From: Thecamonas trahens ATCC 50062
Taxonomy: Eukaryota > Apusozoa > Apusomonadida > Apusomonadidae
NCBI RefSeq assembly: GCF_000142905.1
Contig: NW_013657602.1
Coordinates: 1-49,652, forward strand
Direction: 5' to 3'
Length of the DNA stretch: 49,652 nt
In this document: piece by piece, positions 21,629 to 31,917 of the stretch
Numbering within the stretch: the first letter of the stretch is position 1
Layout: every line of letters begins with the position of its first letter
The notes under the pieces: model-generated
The model's database searches: none
What the model was told of the DNA's origin: nothing
Seen by the model: the letters and a program-made list of their open reading frames with translations, nothing else
Position numbers and translations under genes: made by a program

Positions 21629-21944
21629 GGAAGGCGGCCGGTGTTGGGTGTTGGTGGTAGTCGTGCTTGGTGGTGGTGGTGGTGGTGCTTGGTTCTGGCA
21701 CGAGTTGGAAGGGGATATGTGGAAGTGGGATGTGGCGGTGACAAGAGTGTGAGGAAAGAGGTGGACGTGGGAGGTGGGCGAGGTGGGGGAGGGGGGGGGG
21801 GGGGGAGGGTGGGCTCGTGGCTTGACGTGGAGGCGGTGATGGGGGGGATCGCTCGTGGCAACATTTTTGCATGTGATTGTTGGGTGCGGCCAGCCGGCTT
21901 GCCGGGTGGGTGGCGGGAGGCGGTGGTTGGTGGTTTGGTTAGCT

Positions 21945-24900
21945 TTACGCCTGGGCAGCGGGGGGGATGCCACGGTTGGGCTTGTAGTCGGTGGTGCGCG
22001 GCTCCATGGTGATGCAGTCGACCACGGGGCAGATGCCGAGGCAGATGGCGCAGCCAGTGCACCGGTCCTCGAGGACGCGCGGGAGGTGGGTGTCGAGGTT
22101 AAAGGCGATGGCCTGGTAGCCCGAAGAGGAGCAGCCGTTGACGCAGCGGCCGCAGTTGATGCAGAGCTCCTCGTCGATGACGGCGACAACCTGCTGGGAG
22201 TTGTCGAGGTCACCGTAGGTGCCGACGTTGGGCAGGGCCTTGCCGAGCTCCTCGGCGATGGACGACGGGCCGCGGACGACGTCGGCCTCGTTGGGGACGA
22301 GGAACGGCGACGGCTCGGCGAGGTTGACCGACTTGGCCCACTCAGAGCGAATGCGCTGGCGCTCCTTCTCGTAGGGGCCAAAGCGCGGGAGGCCCTTGCC
22401 GTGCTCGCGCATGACGGCGTTGACGCGCGGGACGCGGTCGGTGATGGCCGGCGGCGCCTGGCCGTCCCATCCGGCAAAGTCGCCACGTGACGCCATGTAC
22501 AGCTGCGTCTTGAGGCCCATGATGTAGTCCTGCACAATGGTAAAGTCCTCGTTGTGGACGGCCGAGCAGATCTGGACGACCGACGCGCCACAGTGGATGT
22601 ACTGCATCGCCGTCTCTGCAGACTCGACACCGCCAGTGGCCATGATGGGGAAGCCCGGAAGCGCGTTGCCGATGGCCGACACGGCCTTGAGCCCGATGGG
22701 CCGCGTCGCCGAGCCAGACACGCCTCCGTACGTCGTCTTCTTTTCCTTGCCCACCGCAGGCCACGCCTCGGCGTTGGTCTTGAGGCCCATCAGGCCCGAG
22801 ACCGTGTTGATGGCTGTCACGCCCGTAGCTCCACCGCGCTTGGCGGCCTCGGCAATGACGCGGATGTCGGTCACGTTCGGCGTGAGCTTGGCAAAGAACG
22901 GCACGTCGCCGCACACCTCCTTGACCCACTGGCAAATGCCGAGCACGAGCTCGGGGTTCTGGCCGCAGGCGAGGCCCATGCCGCGCTCGCCCATCCCATG
23001 CGGGCAAGAGAGATTGAGCTCGAGAGCGTCTGCGCCCGACTCGAGCGCCTGCTGGGCAAGGGTCTTCCAGTCCGACTCGTCAAAGGCAGCCATGATCGAG
23101 GCGACAATGATGCGGTCAGGGTAGTCGGCCTTGACGTCCTTGACAAACTTGCACCAGTACGCCGCAGTCTTCTCCGAGATGAGCTCGATGTTGAGGAAGG
23201 CGCCCTGGCTGGGACCAAACAGGTGGCCCGACGTCGTGCCGCGGACAATGCGCGGCGAGACGTTGGTGACAAGGTCCTTGTCGAGGCCAAAGGTCTTGGT
23301 GACGGCAAAGCCCCAGCCAGCGTTAAAGGCGGCGCGGATCATATCGCCCGAGGTGGCCGGCGTGGCCGAGGCGAGGCCGAACGGGTTGACAAAGTGGAGG
23401 CCGGCCATGTCAACCGAGATGTCGACGGCATCGATCTCCGAGTAGTACAGCGGGAGCTGCGGCGTCGACGGGACCGGCAGGCCGTGCAGGCCCTGCAGGT
23501 AGGTGTGCATGGACCACGAGGCAACCTTGCCGTCGTTGACAGCCTCAACAGTCGTGCCCGAGCCGGCGCAGTCGCCACCGGTAAAGAGCCACTCGGCGCC
23601 AGTCGCCACCATCGTCTGCGGGTCGTGCTCGATGCCGCCCCACGAGTTAAACGTGGCCGGCGCGAGCGCAGCGCGGAGCGCCTCGTCCTTGAGCGACGAG
23701 CCAAAGGCGGTAATGATAAAGTCCGCCTTGACCCGCGACCACTGCTCCTCGTCGACGTAGTACTTGCCCTCGTCGTCCATGTCGGTCCGGAAGAGCTCGA
23801 TGGCCTTGACCTTGCCAGACGCCTCGTCGACAATAACCGCCTTGGGCGACGAGAACGGGAGGAACTCGCAGCGCTCGTCGCGCGCAAGGTCCACCTCCTC
23901 GGGCACCGCGCGCATGTCGTTCATGCCCTTGCGGAAGACAACCGTGACACGCCGCGCGCCGCACCGGAAGGCCGACGTCGCGCAGTCAAACGCCGTGTCG
24001 CCGGCGCCAAGCACCACCACGTGCCCGTGGAGCTTGGGCAGGTCCGGCCGCGCCTCGCCGACGCACGCCGTCGCCTTGGACGCCGTCATCACCAGCGGGA
24101 GGAACTGCTTCGACGTGTACACGCCCTGCTCGGGCGTGAAATCCGCAAAGGCAGGCGCAACCTTGGCGTCCGGCGCGCCCACGCCGAGGAACACAGCCTC
24201 GGCCCCGGTCTCGGCCTTGATCTGTGCCAGCGTCCGCTCGGCAGAAACCGGCGAGTTGAACTCAAACACCACGCCAAGGTCCTTCGCCTGCTGCACCTCC
24301 CACTCGACAACCTCAAATGGCAGACGGTACGACGGGATCTCCGTCGTCGACAGGCCGCCCACAAACGCGTTCTTCTCGTACACCGTCAGGTTCGAGTACC
24401 CCAGCCGCGCCAGGAACGTCGCCGCCGAAATCGACGCAGGGCCCGCGCCGATAAACGCCACAGGCGTCGAGAACGACTCGGGGAGCTCGTCGAGCGAAGG
24501 CGCCGCCGGGTTGCGGATCTGCTTCACGCCCATCTTCATGAACACCTGCGTGGCAAACTGCTGGAGGCCACCAATGTTGATCGCTCCCTCCTCGGCAGCG
24601 TGCAGGTTGCACCCGCCCACACACAGCTCAGACGTCGGGCACACCATGCCGCACGTCAGACCCAGCGGGTTGTCCGACAGAATGTACCGCGCCGCGCCGT
24701 AGTAGTTGCGGTTCGCAATGCACGAGATGAACGCTTTGACGTCGAGCTGCGTCGGGCACGACTTTTGGCACGGCGCGTCCGCGCACTTGAGGCACCGCCG
24801 TGCCTCAAACAGCGCACCACGCTCCGTCAGCGTTGTCGGCTTGATGTCCTCAAAGTCATGCGCGAGCGCCGTTCCAGGCGTGTGGATGTTGCGCTTAAAG

Positions 24901-24980
24901 TGCTCCTGCTGCTTGTGCACCTGCGTCGTCGGCACGCACTTGGCGTACTCGTCGACCGTCGACGAGAAGGCGAGGATGGC
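21945..24980 (-). CDS. DPYD: Dihydropyrimidine dehydrogenase (NADP+)
   Basis: The main exon encodes 1011 aa and begins after an acceptor (ACACAG) at 24981, reading [15 protein letters not shown]. The extreme N-terminal exon was not found; human DPYD is 1025 aa. Domain order: N-terminal two [4Fe-4S] helical domain ([39 protein letters not shown]), FAD domain ([15 protein letters not shown]), NADPH domain ([20 protein letters not shown]), FMN TIM barrel with active-site Cys ([19 protein letters not shown]) and SGLMGLK, and a C-terminal ferredoxin domain ([27 protein letters not shown]). It reduces uracil and thymine in the first, rate-limiting step of pyrimidine breakdown in the cytosol. It shares the window with three purine-breakdown enzymes. 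No frame change was found across 3 kb. Confidence 0.95.
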   Translation of the reverse strand, partial: AILAFSSTVDEYAKCVPTTQVHKQQEHFKRNIHTPGTALAHDFEDIKPTTLTERGALFEARRCLKCADAPCQKSCPTQLDVKAFISCIANRNYYGAARYILSDNPLGLTCGMVCPTSELCVGGCNLHAAEEGAINIGGLQQFATQVFMKMGVKQIRNPAAPSLDELPESFSTPVAFIGAGPASISAATFLARLGYSNLTVYEKNAFVGGLSTTEIPSYRLPFEVVEWEVQQAKDLGVVFEFNSPVSAERTLAQIKAETGAEAVFLGVGAPDAKVAPAFADFTPEQGVYTSKQFLPLVMTASKATACVGEARPDLPKLHGHVVVLGAGDTAFDCATSAFRCGARRVTVVFRKGMNDMRAVPEEVDLARDERCEFLPFSSPKAVIVDEASGKVKAIELFRTDMDDEGKYYVDEEQWSRVKADFIITAFGSSLKDEALRAALAPATFNSWGGIEHDPQTMVATGAEWLFTGGDCAGSGTTVEAVNDGKVASWSMHTYLQGLHGLPVPSTPQLPLYYSEIDAVDISVDMAGLHFVNPFGLASATPATSGDMIRAAFNAGWGFAVTKTFGLDKDLVTNVSPRIVRGTTSGHLFGPSQGAFLNIELISEKTAAYWCKFVKDVKADYPDRIIVASIMAAFDESDWKTLAQQALESGADALELNLSCPHGMGERGMGLACGQNPELVLGICQWVKEVCGDVPFFAKLTPNVTDIRVIAEAAKRGGATGVTAINTVSGLMGLKTNAEAWPAVGKEKKTTYGGVSGSATRPIGLKAVSAIGNALPGFPIMATGGVESAETAMQYIHCGASVVQICSAVHNEDFTIVQDYIMGLKTQLYMASRGDFAGWDGQAPPAITDRVPRVNAVMREHGKGLPRFGPYEKERQRIRSEWAKSVNLAEPSPFLVPNEADVVRGPSSIAEELGKALPNVGTYGDLDNSQQVVAVIDEELCINCGRCVNGCSSSGYQAIAFNLDTHLPRVLEDRCTGCAICLGICPVVDCITMEPRTTDYKPNRGIPPAAQA

Positions 24981-25009
24981 CTGTGTACGGGGAGGGGTAA
25001 GGTGAGTGT

Positions 25010-25320
25010 GGGAGGGGAAAAAAAAAAGGTCGTGTTAAAGGTGGGGAGGGAGGGGGGATAGTTGATGAGCTAGGGAGGGATGGAGGGAGGGGGTTAGAAG
25101 GGAAAGGAGGAGGAGGAGGAGGCTGTGGTGGAGGTGGAAGTGGAGGTGGTGGAGGTGGTGGTGTGGAGGGAGAGGGGAGGGGGGGGGGGGGGGGGGAGGG
25201 GGGGGGGACAGGCGAGGGGGGGACAGGCGAGGGCGAACCCCAAGCCAACAGACATAGCAAGGGTGTTCACATCGATCCTCCCCCACCCCCCCTTCCTCCA
25301 AAGGGAGAAAAAAAAAGCGA
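25010..25320. repeat. Purine-rich, G-run tract
   Basis: The + strand is almost entirely G and A, with repeated GGAGG/GGTGG units and G runs of more than ten bases near 25180-25210. It lies just upstream of the DPYD exon, so it holds that gene's promoter, first exon and first intron in uncertain arrangement. The strand asymmetry could support triplex or G-quadruplex structure. Confidence 0.6.
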
Positions 25321-25602
25321 GGCCATTGATTAAATAACGTTGGGATTATCGTTGCGAGAGCGATGAACGATGGAAAAACGAAAACAAAGGCTTGGCCGTC
25401 TCAACCTCCCCACGTGGCGGACAGACGACCAAAGACAGAGGCGAGTTTGGACGAATAAAGGGGAGGAGGAGACCACAGACAGGCGCTGAGGTCGGAGTGT
25501 GCCTGAGCAAGGACCGAGGCTTCGGGCGAGGACAAAGGCCACTGCCGCCGCGCTTATGTCCGCTCGCACTGTTCCAAGCTGGTCGAGAGTCGGCCAGAGA
25601 GC

Positions 25603-25893
25603 ATGGCAAAGGCAAAAAATGTTCGCGCCACACCGGCAGGCGCAACCACCCTGCTGTCGCCCGCCACGCCGCAGGCAGGCAAAGACGCTAGCTACAACAA
25701 CACGTTGCAAGGGCTTGTGGTGCGTACCTCGATGTCGACGATTTCATTCGTGGTCGGAGAGGACGAAGACGACATGATTGAGATGAGAGAAAAGTATGAG
25801 CCGCGCCTCCGAGTCGAGTCGGCCAAGAGCCACTCAGCCAGAGAGGCCAAACGTCGAACCGTTGGAATGGCAACCAACAGGCGCGCCGGGTGA
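25603..25893 (+). CDS. Small hypothetical protein, basic and acidic patches
   Basis: A 96-aa open frame starting MAKAKNVRATPAGATT. The middle (GLVVRTSMSTISFVVGEDED) and DMIEMREKYEPRLRVESAK look like real protein with a strand-like then helix-like pattern, ending in a basic tail (KRRTVGMATNRRAG). I recognise no family. It is not clear whether it is one exon of a larger spliced gene; GT and AG signals exist nearby. Upstream 25330-25600 shows no gene. Downstream 25894-26179 shows no gene either. Confidence 0.35.
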   Translation: MAKAKNVRATPAGATTLLSPATPQAGKDASYNNTLQGLVVRTSMSTISFVVGEDEDDMIEMREKYEPRLRVESAKSHSAREAKRRTVGMATNRRAG

Positions 25894-26179
25894 CGGTCCG
25901 AGGCCTCTGCCCAGCTCCCAGGAACCACTGCGTCGAGGATCACAGCTGCCCCCAGACAAAGAAGGCGCATCGCCATACGCCGCCGGTTTACTCATCACAT
26001 CTGCTCCACTGTGGCCAGCCGGCCAACGGCAAGCGGGTCGGGCTTGGCATCGAGAGGAGGAAAAGAAAAATCAAGAGCACGGCAGAGCACAATCAAGTCA
26101 CCTCTTCCCCTCCACCACACACGCAGATGCAAGCACCAAGGAGGGGACGCATGGTTTTACGCCGTCGCCAACGATACGA

Positions 26180-28482
26180 TTACTTCTTCTTCTTCTTCTT
26201 CTCCTTCTCCTTCTTCTTCTTCTTGTCCTTACCCTTGGACGAGTCCGAGGCCGCGGCGCCGCCCTTGTTCGCCGAGAGCTGACGGCGGAGGTGTGCAGGG
26301 AGCTTGAGGAAGCAGCGGCGGCACATGGGCTGCGAGTCCTTGAACGAGCAGAAGGTTGCGCCGGCGAGGGCCTTGTCGCAACCAACGCAGGTGAAATGAT
26401 CCGGGTGCCACTGCTTGCCGAGCGCGGTGACGCCACGGCCGGTGATGGAGCGGCCGCACTTTGCGCAAACGGTGCCGAAGAGCTGGTGGTAGTGCACGTC
26501 ACAGTACGGTCGGCCCTCGCGCTCAAAGAACGAACCGCCGGCAAACGGCTTTTCGCAGTGAGCGCAGACAAAGTGCTCCGGGTGCCACTGCTTGCCGAGC
26601 GCGGTGACGCAGCGGCCGGCAATCGGCCGCCGGCACTTTGCGCAGCACGACGCGAGTAGCGCGTTGTAGTCCGACTCGCAGTAGAGACGGCCGTCGTACT
26701 CAAAGCACTTGGCTGACTGGAACGGCTTTTGGCACTGTGCACACGAAAAGTGCTGCGGGTGGACCTTGTGGCCCTGGATGACCAGAAACTCGCCGGTGAT
26801 CGCCTGTCCGCACTTGCCGCACTGCACCGACATGCCCTGGCCCTGCATGCCAGGCTGTGGCATGCCCTGCTGCGGCATCCCGCCCTGCTGCGGCATCCCG
26901 CCCTGCTGCGGCATCCCGCCCTGCTGCGGCGCCTGTCCCTGCATGCCAACATTCCGCCGCCGCCCTGCATCGAGTGCATCGCCGGCTGCATCCCGCCCTG
27001 CATGCCCATTCCGCCCTGCATGCCCATTCGCCCTGCATGCCCTGGCCCTGCATGCCCTGGCCCTGCATGCCCTGGCCCTGCATGCCCTGGCCCTGCCCGT
27101 ACCCGCCCATCGAGGCCATCGGGTTCGACGGTGGCGGCGCTGCGCCCGTCGCCACCGCCTGGCACGACTTGCAGCACGGCGCGCCCTGGAACTCCACATA
27201 CGCCCCAGACGCCAGCGGCGCGTTGCACCGCGAGCACATAAAGTGCTCTGGGTGCCACTTCTTCTCCAGCGCGTTGATGCACTGCCCGGTGATCGGGTTG
27301 CGGCACGACGCGCACCGCGGACCAAACAGGTCCGTGTAGTCAAACTGGCAGTACGGCTTGCCGTCAAACTCAAAGAACTGTCCGTTCTGGAACGGCTTGA
27401 AGCACTGCGCACACACAAAGTGCTCCGGATGCCATTTGCGGTTGAGCGCAGTCACGCTCTTGCCCATCACAGGCTCGCGGCACTGCGCGCACGGCGTCGT
27501 GTCTGCCGCGGGAGCGTCCGCAAGAATCTCGTTGAACAGATCGTCCACCTCTTGCGACGCACCCGGCTCGCCGCCGGCCCCCGCTCCGGCCCCGCCCACC
27601 GGGGTGCCCGGCGATGCCGCCGCATACGGGTTGACCCCTGGCATGGCGGTACCTGCCCCAACAGAGACCAGGCCGGGTGGGATGCCACCCATCCCGCCCA
27701 TCCCGCCCATGCCCGGAGAGCCTGCTCCCGCCGCACCTGCCTGGAACTGTCCATTCAGCAGCTGCTGCGTCGAGAGATTCGCCAGCGCATCTGCGTTGGG
27801 TGCCGGCAGTCCGTCGACGCCACCGAGGTCAAGGTCGGCAAGGATATCCTGAAGCTCATCACCACCACCGCTACAACACAAGACAACAGAGAGAGTGAGT
27901 GTGAGAGAGAGAGAGAGAGAGTCATTGCGCTAGCCCGAGTCCAAGCCCGAGTCCCAGCCCGAGCTGTACCAGCTGTGCGCCGCGATTTCCATTGCCACCA
28001 TCATCTCTACCTTGACTCCACCTTCCATTCCCGCCCCAGTCCCGGTCTTGGGCCCTGTCCCCAGTATTGGGCCCTGTCCCCGGTCTTGGCTCCCGTCATC
28101 GGTCTGGGGTGTCCCCCGTCCCCGTCCCCCTTCTGCCGCAACCGACAGCAACGATTCTCCCGACGACGACTCTGGCATGCATAACCACCATTCTACCACG
28201 CCATATATGGCACACAGTCGGTCATATACATGCACTTGTGTGGGAATGGGGAGGGTGGGGGAGGACGGGAGGGGGTACGGGCGGGGGGGGGGGGGGGGGG
28301 GGGACAGGAGACTGGGGACGGGGGGAGCCAAGGGGACTGGGGCAAAAAAAGCATTGATAACCAATATGAAAGAATCAAGGGTTTTGGGTGGTCACGCACA
28401 TTGTCAAAGTGACCGACGGCAGGGGGGGGGGGATAGGTGAAGAGGAGGGAAGAGGGAAGGGATTGGGGTTGACGTACTCCAT
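26180..28482 (-). CDS. Paxillin-like adaptor: LD motifs and five LIM domains
   Basis: Proposed exons are a 5-nt first exon (28482-28478, ATGGA before GTACGT) and 27870-26180 after TTGTAG. The phases join as Met-Asp-Gly-Gly-Gly-Asp-Glu, giving an LD motif (ELQDILADLDL) at the very N-terminus, as in paxillin. A second LD-like helix is VDDLFNEILADA. LIM1 and LIM2 follow (CAQCREPVMGKSVTALNRKW, CASCRNPITGQCINALEKKW), then a low-complexity Gly/Gln/Met linker, then LIM3-5 (CGKCGQAITGEF, CAKCRRPIAGRCVTALGKQW, CAKCGRSITGRGVTALGKQW) and a Lys-rich tail. Paxillin normally has four LIM domains; five with a long linker after LIM2 is unusual. Two one-base gaps in the linker (near 27029 and 26946) are inferred; corrected length is 565 aa. 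The likely role is an adhesion or cytoskeletal scaffold. The first exon is the least certain part. Confidence 0.8.
26840..27105. repeat. Gly-Gln-Met coding repeats in the LIM-protein linker
   Basis: Two tandem arrays inside the paxillin-like gene: a 15-bp unit (CCCTGCTGCGGCATC on the + strand, coding GMPQQ) in four copies around 26868-26930, and a 15-bp unit (CTGGCCCTGCATGCC, coding GMQGQ) in about five copies around 27038-27095. Array length is likely to vary between strains. Both inferred frame errors in this gene lie within or beside these repeats. Confidence 0.85.
28248..28435. repeat. Long G runs inside the proposed paxillin-like intron
   Basis: Includes 21 consecutive G at 28283-28303 and another run of ten G at 28423-28432. 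They fall in the first intron proposed for the LIM gene. Such runs are error-prone in sequencing and could form G-quadruplexes. Confidence 0.85.
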
Positions 28483-29145
28483 CTTGGGTGTGTGACTGTG
28501 CGCAGAGTGCGGTGTGGGAAGAGAGAAAACGAGGTGGGCGTGGTAGGGCTGGGCGTGGGGGTGGTGACCGAGGGAGGGGGGGACAGTGGTCGCTGTTCGC
28601 TCGAATGGCTTCAACGAACGAACGCCGACAGGCGACGACCATGCCGTTGGCGAGGACAATGCGGCAAGTGAGGAGGGTGAGGGTGTGTGTATGAGCGGGA
28701 TCATATTGGATCAAGAAGGGTGGGGGGGAGGGGTGAGGGGGGTGGCTTTATACGTATCGGGATCCGTATTGATCATCATGCAGTGGGCCGCCAAGATGAA
28801 CAGAGCGGAGAAGGGGGGTGGCGTCATCATGGCCATCACAGGCACTACGGCCATCATGGCCATAGCGGCCATCATGGCCAGGGCAGACATATTGGCACTC
28901 GCTAACAGTGCCAACCCTAGTCAGCAACACCATCACCGCCATAGCCATCGCCATCGCCATCGCCATCGCCATCGCCATCGCCATCGCCATCGCCATCGTC
29001 ATGACTGTGGCAGATGGCGGCAGACGACTGTCGGCGTGGTAAGAGGTGAGGGAGACACACACACAAACATACATGCATACACACATACACACACTCCACG
29101 CAAGAAGAAGAGACTCAGTTGGGCTTGGACCGCAGGTGGAGGACG
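28483..29145. other. Divergent intergenic region with (CCATCG)n
   Basis: Lies between the start codons of the paxillin-like and PX genes. It holds a GCCATCATGG-rich block (28830-28890), a tandem CCATCG hexamer array (about ten copies, 28938-28999) and CACACA/CATACA units at 29056-29095. I see no supported gene; the hexamer opens a frame of His-Arg repeats only. Confidence 0.6.
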
Positions 29146-30344
29146 ATGAGCAGTCAGCGACACCAGGTCGAGGTGGTTGCGGTGGAGCAGAGCAGACCAA
29201 AGTCGCGGCTCGGAAGACAGCCGCCGGTCATCTACACCATTCGCCTCACCGATCTTCGCACGCCGCCGGCTACCTTGCCTCGATGGACCGTCAAGAGATC
29301 TGCTAGCTCAATTGCTAGTGTGCTAGAGGCTCTTGGTGCAAAACTAGGGCTTTTGCCATCACCAGGCTCGATCACGCCACCGAGGAGAGCCAAGCCGCCG
29401 CCTGCCGCGCTGTCCAAGACGCGCTGGCGGAGGTTGTGGCGGATGACATCGCCGCAGACTCGATCGCTGTCCGGCGTCTGCTGGACATCGACCCGGTCTC
29501 GCACATGAGCCAGCGGGCAGTGGCGGTGACCGCCTCGTTTCTCGCCCGTGATCACACCGTGTACCAGATCAAGGTCCAGATCGGGACCGCCTCGTGGCGG
29601 CTACTCCGCCGGTTTGCCCAGTTCCGCGCCCTCGCTCGCGATCTTGTCGCCGAGCTCGGAGACAGCGCGCCGTGGGCGTGTCTCATGCCCAAGGCCTCGT
29701 ACTTTGGAAGGAAGAAGCCGTCGGTTGTTGCCCACCGCAAGAACGCACTCAACGCCTTTCTCCAGGCCGCTGTCGCTGACGACGCCGCCTGGGCGTCGCC
29801 GTTCTTGCAGATATTCCTCCGAGTCAAGGCCAACTACCGCCCGCTTCAGCCGCGGACAACAGCGTTCTCGCGTAAGGTCACTTCGCTGCCGCCGGGTGCC
29901 ATGTACGCCTCGCTGCCGTCGAGCCTCTCGGGCGCCAGCGCCGGCGCTGGCGCCAGTGCCAGCCTGGGCTCAAGGCCGTCGAGCTCGCCGCTCCGCGTCC
30001 CGCGGGCAGCCACATCGCAGGCCGCCCGCGCCACAGCCTCGTCCGTTGGCACCGATGCCTGGATCCAGCTCTTTGCCTCTGGAGCGGTACCTGCAGACGT
30101 CATGGCAGTAGCAAGCTCGGGCGACGCGTCGCCGGGCGCGCCGTCGTCGTACACGCAGCGCGTCGACGAGTGGTCATCCCTCCCAGTCGCACCTACCATG
30201 CGTCAGCTGCACACCACCACGCCGGTCGAGGACGACGGGACTGCGCCCGACGACTCAGTCTGTGACGGAACGTTTTATACAGACGCCGGCGGCGTCTCTT
30301 CTGACGATGACGAGTTCTTCTCGGCGTCGGGCGACGGCGGCTGA
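29146..30344 (+). CDS. PX (phosphoinositide-binding) domain protein
   Basis: The start at ATG 29146 gives MSSQRHQVEVVAVEQSRP and PPVIYTIRLTD. The reading frame must change near 29290-29346. An AT-rich stretch ending AAAACTAG just before GGCTTTTGCCATC looks like the 3' end of a short intron, but I cannot fix its donor. The second part reads FAITRLDHATEES, then a PX domain: VTASFLARDHTVYQIKVQIG, SWRLLRRFAQFRALARDLV, PKASYFGRKKPSVVAHRKNA, FLQIFLRVK. R in RRFAQF, the KPSVVAHR segment and the second Arg pocket are those expected for PtdIns3P binding. The tail of about 170 aa is Ser/Ala-rich and acidic at the end. The likely location is endosomes. There is no BAR or kinase domain. It ends 7 bp from the converging LRR gene. 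Confidence 0.75.
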
Positions 30345-30351
30345 GTGCATG

Positions 30352-31359
30352 CTACGCACGCGACGCTGCAAGCGCCTCGTACAGCTCGCCCATGTCGTGG
30401 CGAAGCTCGATGGAGCGGCAGAACCGGACGTCGAGCGAGGTCAGCGCCGCCAGCCGCGGGCCGAGCGTCTCCAGCACATCGCTGTCCGAGAGATGCAGCA
30501 GGCCGGCGAGCGAGAGCGTGGTAATGCCGGGCGCGCCATCAGCAAGCGCCGCCAGGCCGGTCACCGTCACATCCAGGCACCCGGCGAGGACCACCGACTG
30601 CAGCTGCGTGCACTGCGCCAGCGCGCTCAACCCGGCGTCGGTGATCTTGCGGCAGTCGAAAAGGTCGATGGCAGTCAGGCTCCCGCTCGCAGCGGAAACC
30701 AGCGCCTCGAGGGCTGCGTCTGTCACTCCAGGCACCCGCGCCAGGCTCAGCGACTTGAGCGAGCTCGCGCTCGCCAGCAGAGACTCCAGCTCTCCGCCGC
30801 CGATTCGCAGCGCGCCCGAGAGATCCAACTGCTCCAGCTGCGGAACGAGGCGAGCCAGGACCGGCAGTGCGTCCGATCGCAGCTCTTGGGCAGCCGGAAG
30901 CAGCAGACCGCGGCACGCTGATCCGTTTGTAGCCAAGGCAACGAGGCCATCGACGACTTTGCTCGATGCAAGCCAATGCCGCACATGATAGCCATCGATA
31001 ACACCCGGACTCGGAAGAGCAGCATATGTCCCCAGCACTTGCACCACTTGTTCTACGCTTGCAGTTTGGGGCAACTCCTCCAGCGGAATGGTGAGAAGCA
31101 CCTGAGCCCATTCCACCTTGTCTGTCATCGTGCCCGCTTCGCCTGTCGTCTCGGTCGGGCTGCTGCTGCTGCCTGTCGTCGTCGTCGTCCCCTCGCCAGC
31201 CTTGCCTTGCCCAGCCTCGTTGCTTCCGCCTGCCCCCGCCATGAGACTATACCCGATAACGACTTGGTTATCGCCACATGCGCCCTGCACAAGCTCGTCC
31301 ACGGTTGTCGCCATGCCTGTCGTTGTCTGCGCGTCGTCAAGTGTGCCGCCGACCGCCAT
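30352..31359 (-). CDS. Leucine-rich repeat protein, AMN1/FBXL type
   Basis: Single frame of 335 aa from ATG 31359. Upstream in-frame residues have no Met. Residues 1-90 are Thr/Gly/Ser-rich. From about 150 there are six to seven cysteine-containing LRRs of about 25-27 residues: PQLEQLDLSGALRIGGGELE, SSLKSLSLARVPGVTDAALE, GSLTAIDLFDCRKITDAGLS, TQLQSVVLAGCLDVTVTGLA, GITTLSLAGLLHLSDSDVLE, AALTSLDVRFCRSIELRHDM. The L-C-x-x-I/V-T-D-x-G/A-L pattern is that of F-box LRR and AMN1 proteins, which recruit substrates to SCF ubiquitin ligases. I see no clear F-box. It could be a free adaptor. Confidence 0.75.
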   Translation of the reverse strand: MAVGGTLDDAQTTTGMATTVDELVQGACGDNQVVIGYSLMAGAGGSNEAGQGKAGEGTTTTTGSSSSPTETTGEAGTMTDKVEWAQVLLTIPLEELPQTASVEQVVQVLGTYAALPSPGVIDGYHVRHWLASSKVVDGLVALATNGSACRGLLLPAAQELRSDALPVLARLVPQLEQLDLSGALRIGGGELESLLASASSLKSLSLARVPGVTDAALEALVSAASGSLTAIDLFDCRKITDAGLSALAQCTQLQSVVLAGCLDVTVTGLAALADGAPGITTLSLAGLLHLSDSDVLETLGPRLAALTSLDVRFCRSIELRHDMGELYEALAASRA

Positions 31360-31855
31360 TTCGCCAAGGCCATTGATCACCCCCGCGTGGGCGCAGCGAT
31401 GGCTGGAAAGGGGATAGTGAGGCAAGGAACGAAATCGGGTGGTGGAGATGGAGCGTTAGAAGAGGGGGTGATAGTGTAAGCTCGGGAAGGTGGCGGGGAT
31501 CTGCAGTGATGGGCGTGGAAGCTCGGGAGGCATCGACAACCCTTGGCTGATTAAAACTGTGCCGATCAAAGATCGGAAGTTGAACTGAAGGCATGTTACT
31601 CCCACGGGTAAGGGAGCTCACCAGGTTGCGATCTCCACCTTGGACAAGCACCATCAGGGATGGAAGATAGCAAGAATGCGACCGTGTGGTTGATTGCAAT
31701 GACTACCCTGTGCGAGCAGCAATTGTGGGCGATGGGACGTGCTTGTGTCTCGGACGGCGACAGGCGATGGGGTGGGGGGGGGGGAGGTGACAAGGCGAGG
31801 TTCGGCCGCAGACGACTGACACGACACTCTCCAGCAGGCGGGAGAGCACCGCGAG

Positions 31856-31886
<31 letters not shown>

Positions 31887-31917
31887 TAGAGTCAGAGGGA
31901 GGGAGAAGAACAGGAAG
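31360..31917. other. Divergent promoter region with (GA)n
   Basis: Lies between the start codons of the LRR and JMJD6 genes. Bases 31854-31892 are GATA/GA repeats ending 26 bases before the JMJD6 ATG. Bases 31480-31750 have ordinary composition with no supported gene. Confidence 0.5.

Noticed and set aside
22554-25061. 835-residue open frame opposite the DPYD gene
   Set aside because: It is an antisense shadow created by GC-rich third positions; the product is Arg/Gly/Leu-rich with no domain, while the other strand encodes a complete DPYD.
27870-27881. Start of the LIM protein at MCCSGGG
   Set aside because: The first codon is TTG, not ATG, and it lies across an intron acceptor (TTGTAG); the residues before GGGD are intronic.
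28938-28999. CRISPR-like or regulatory repeat array
   Set aside because: It is a simple hexamer satellite with no spacers, in a eukaryotic genome.
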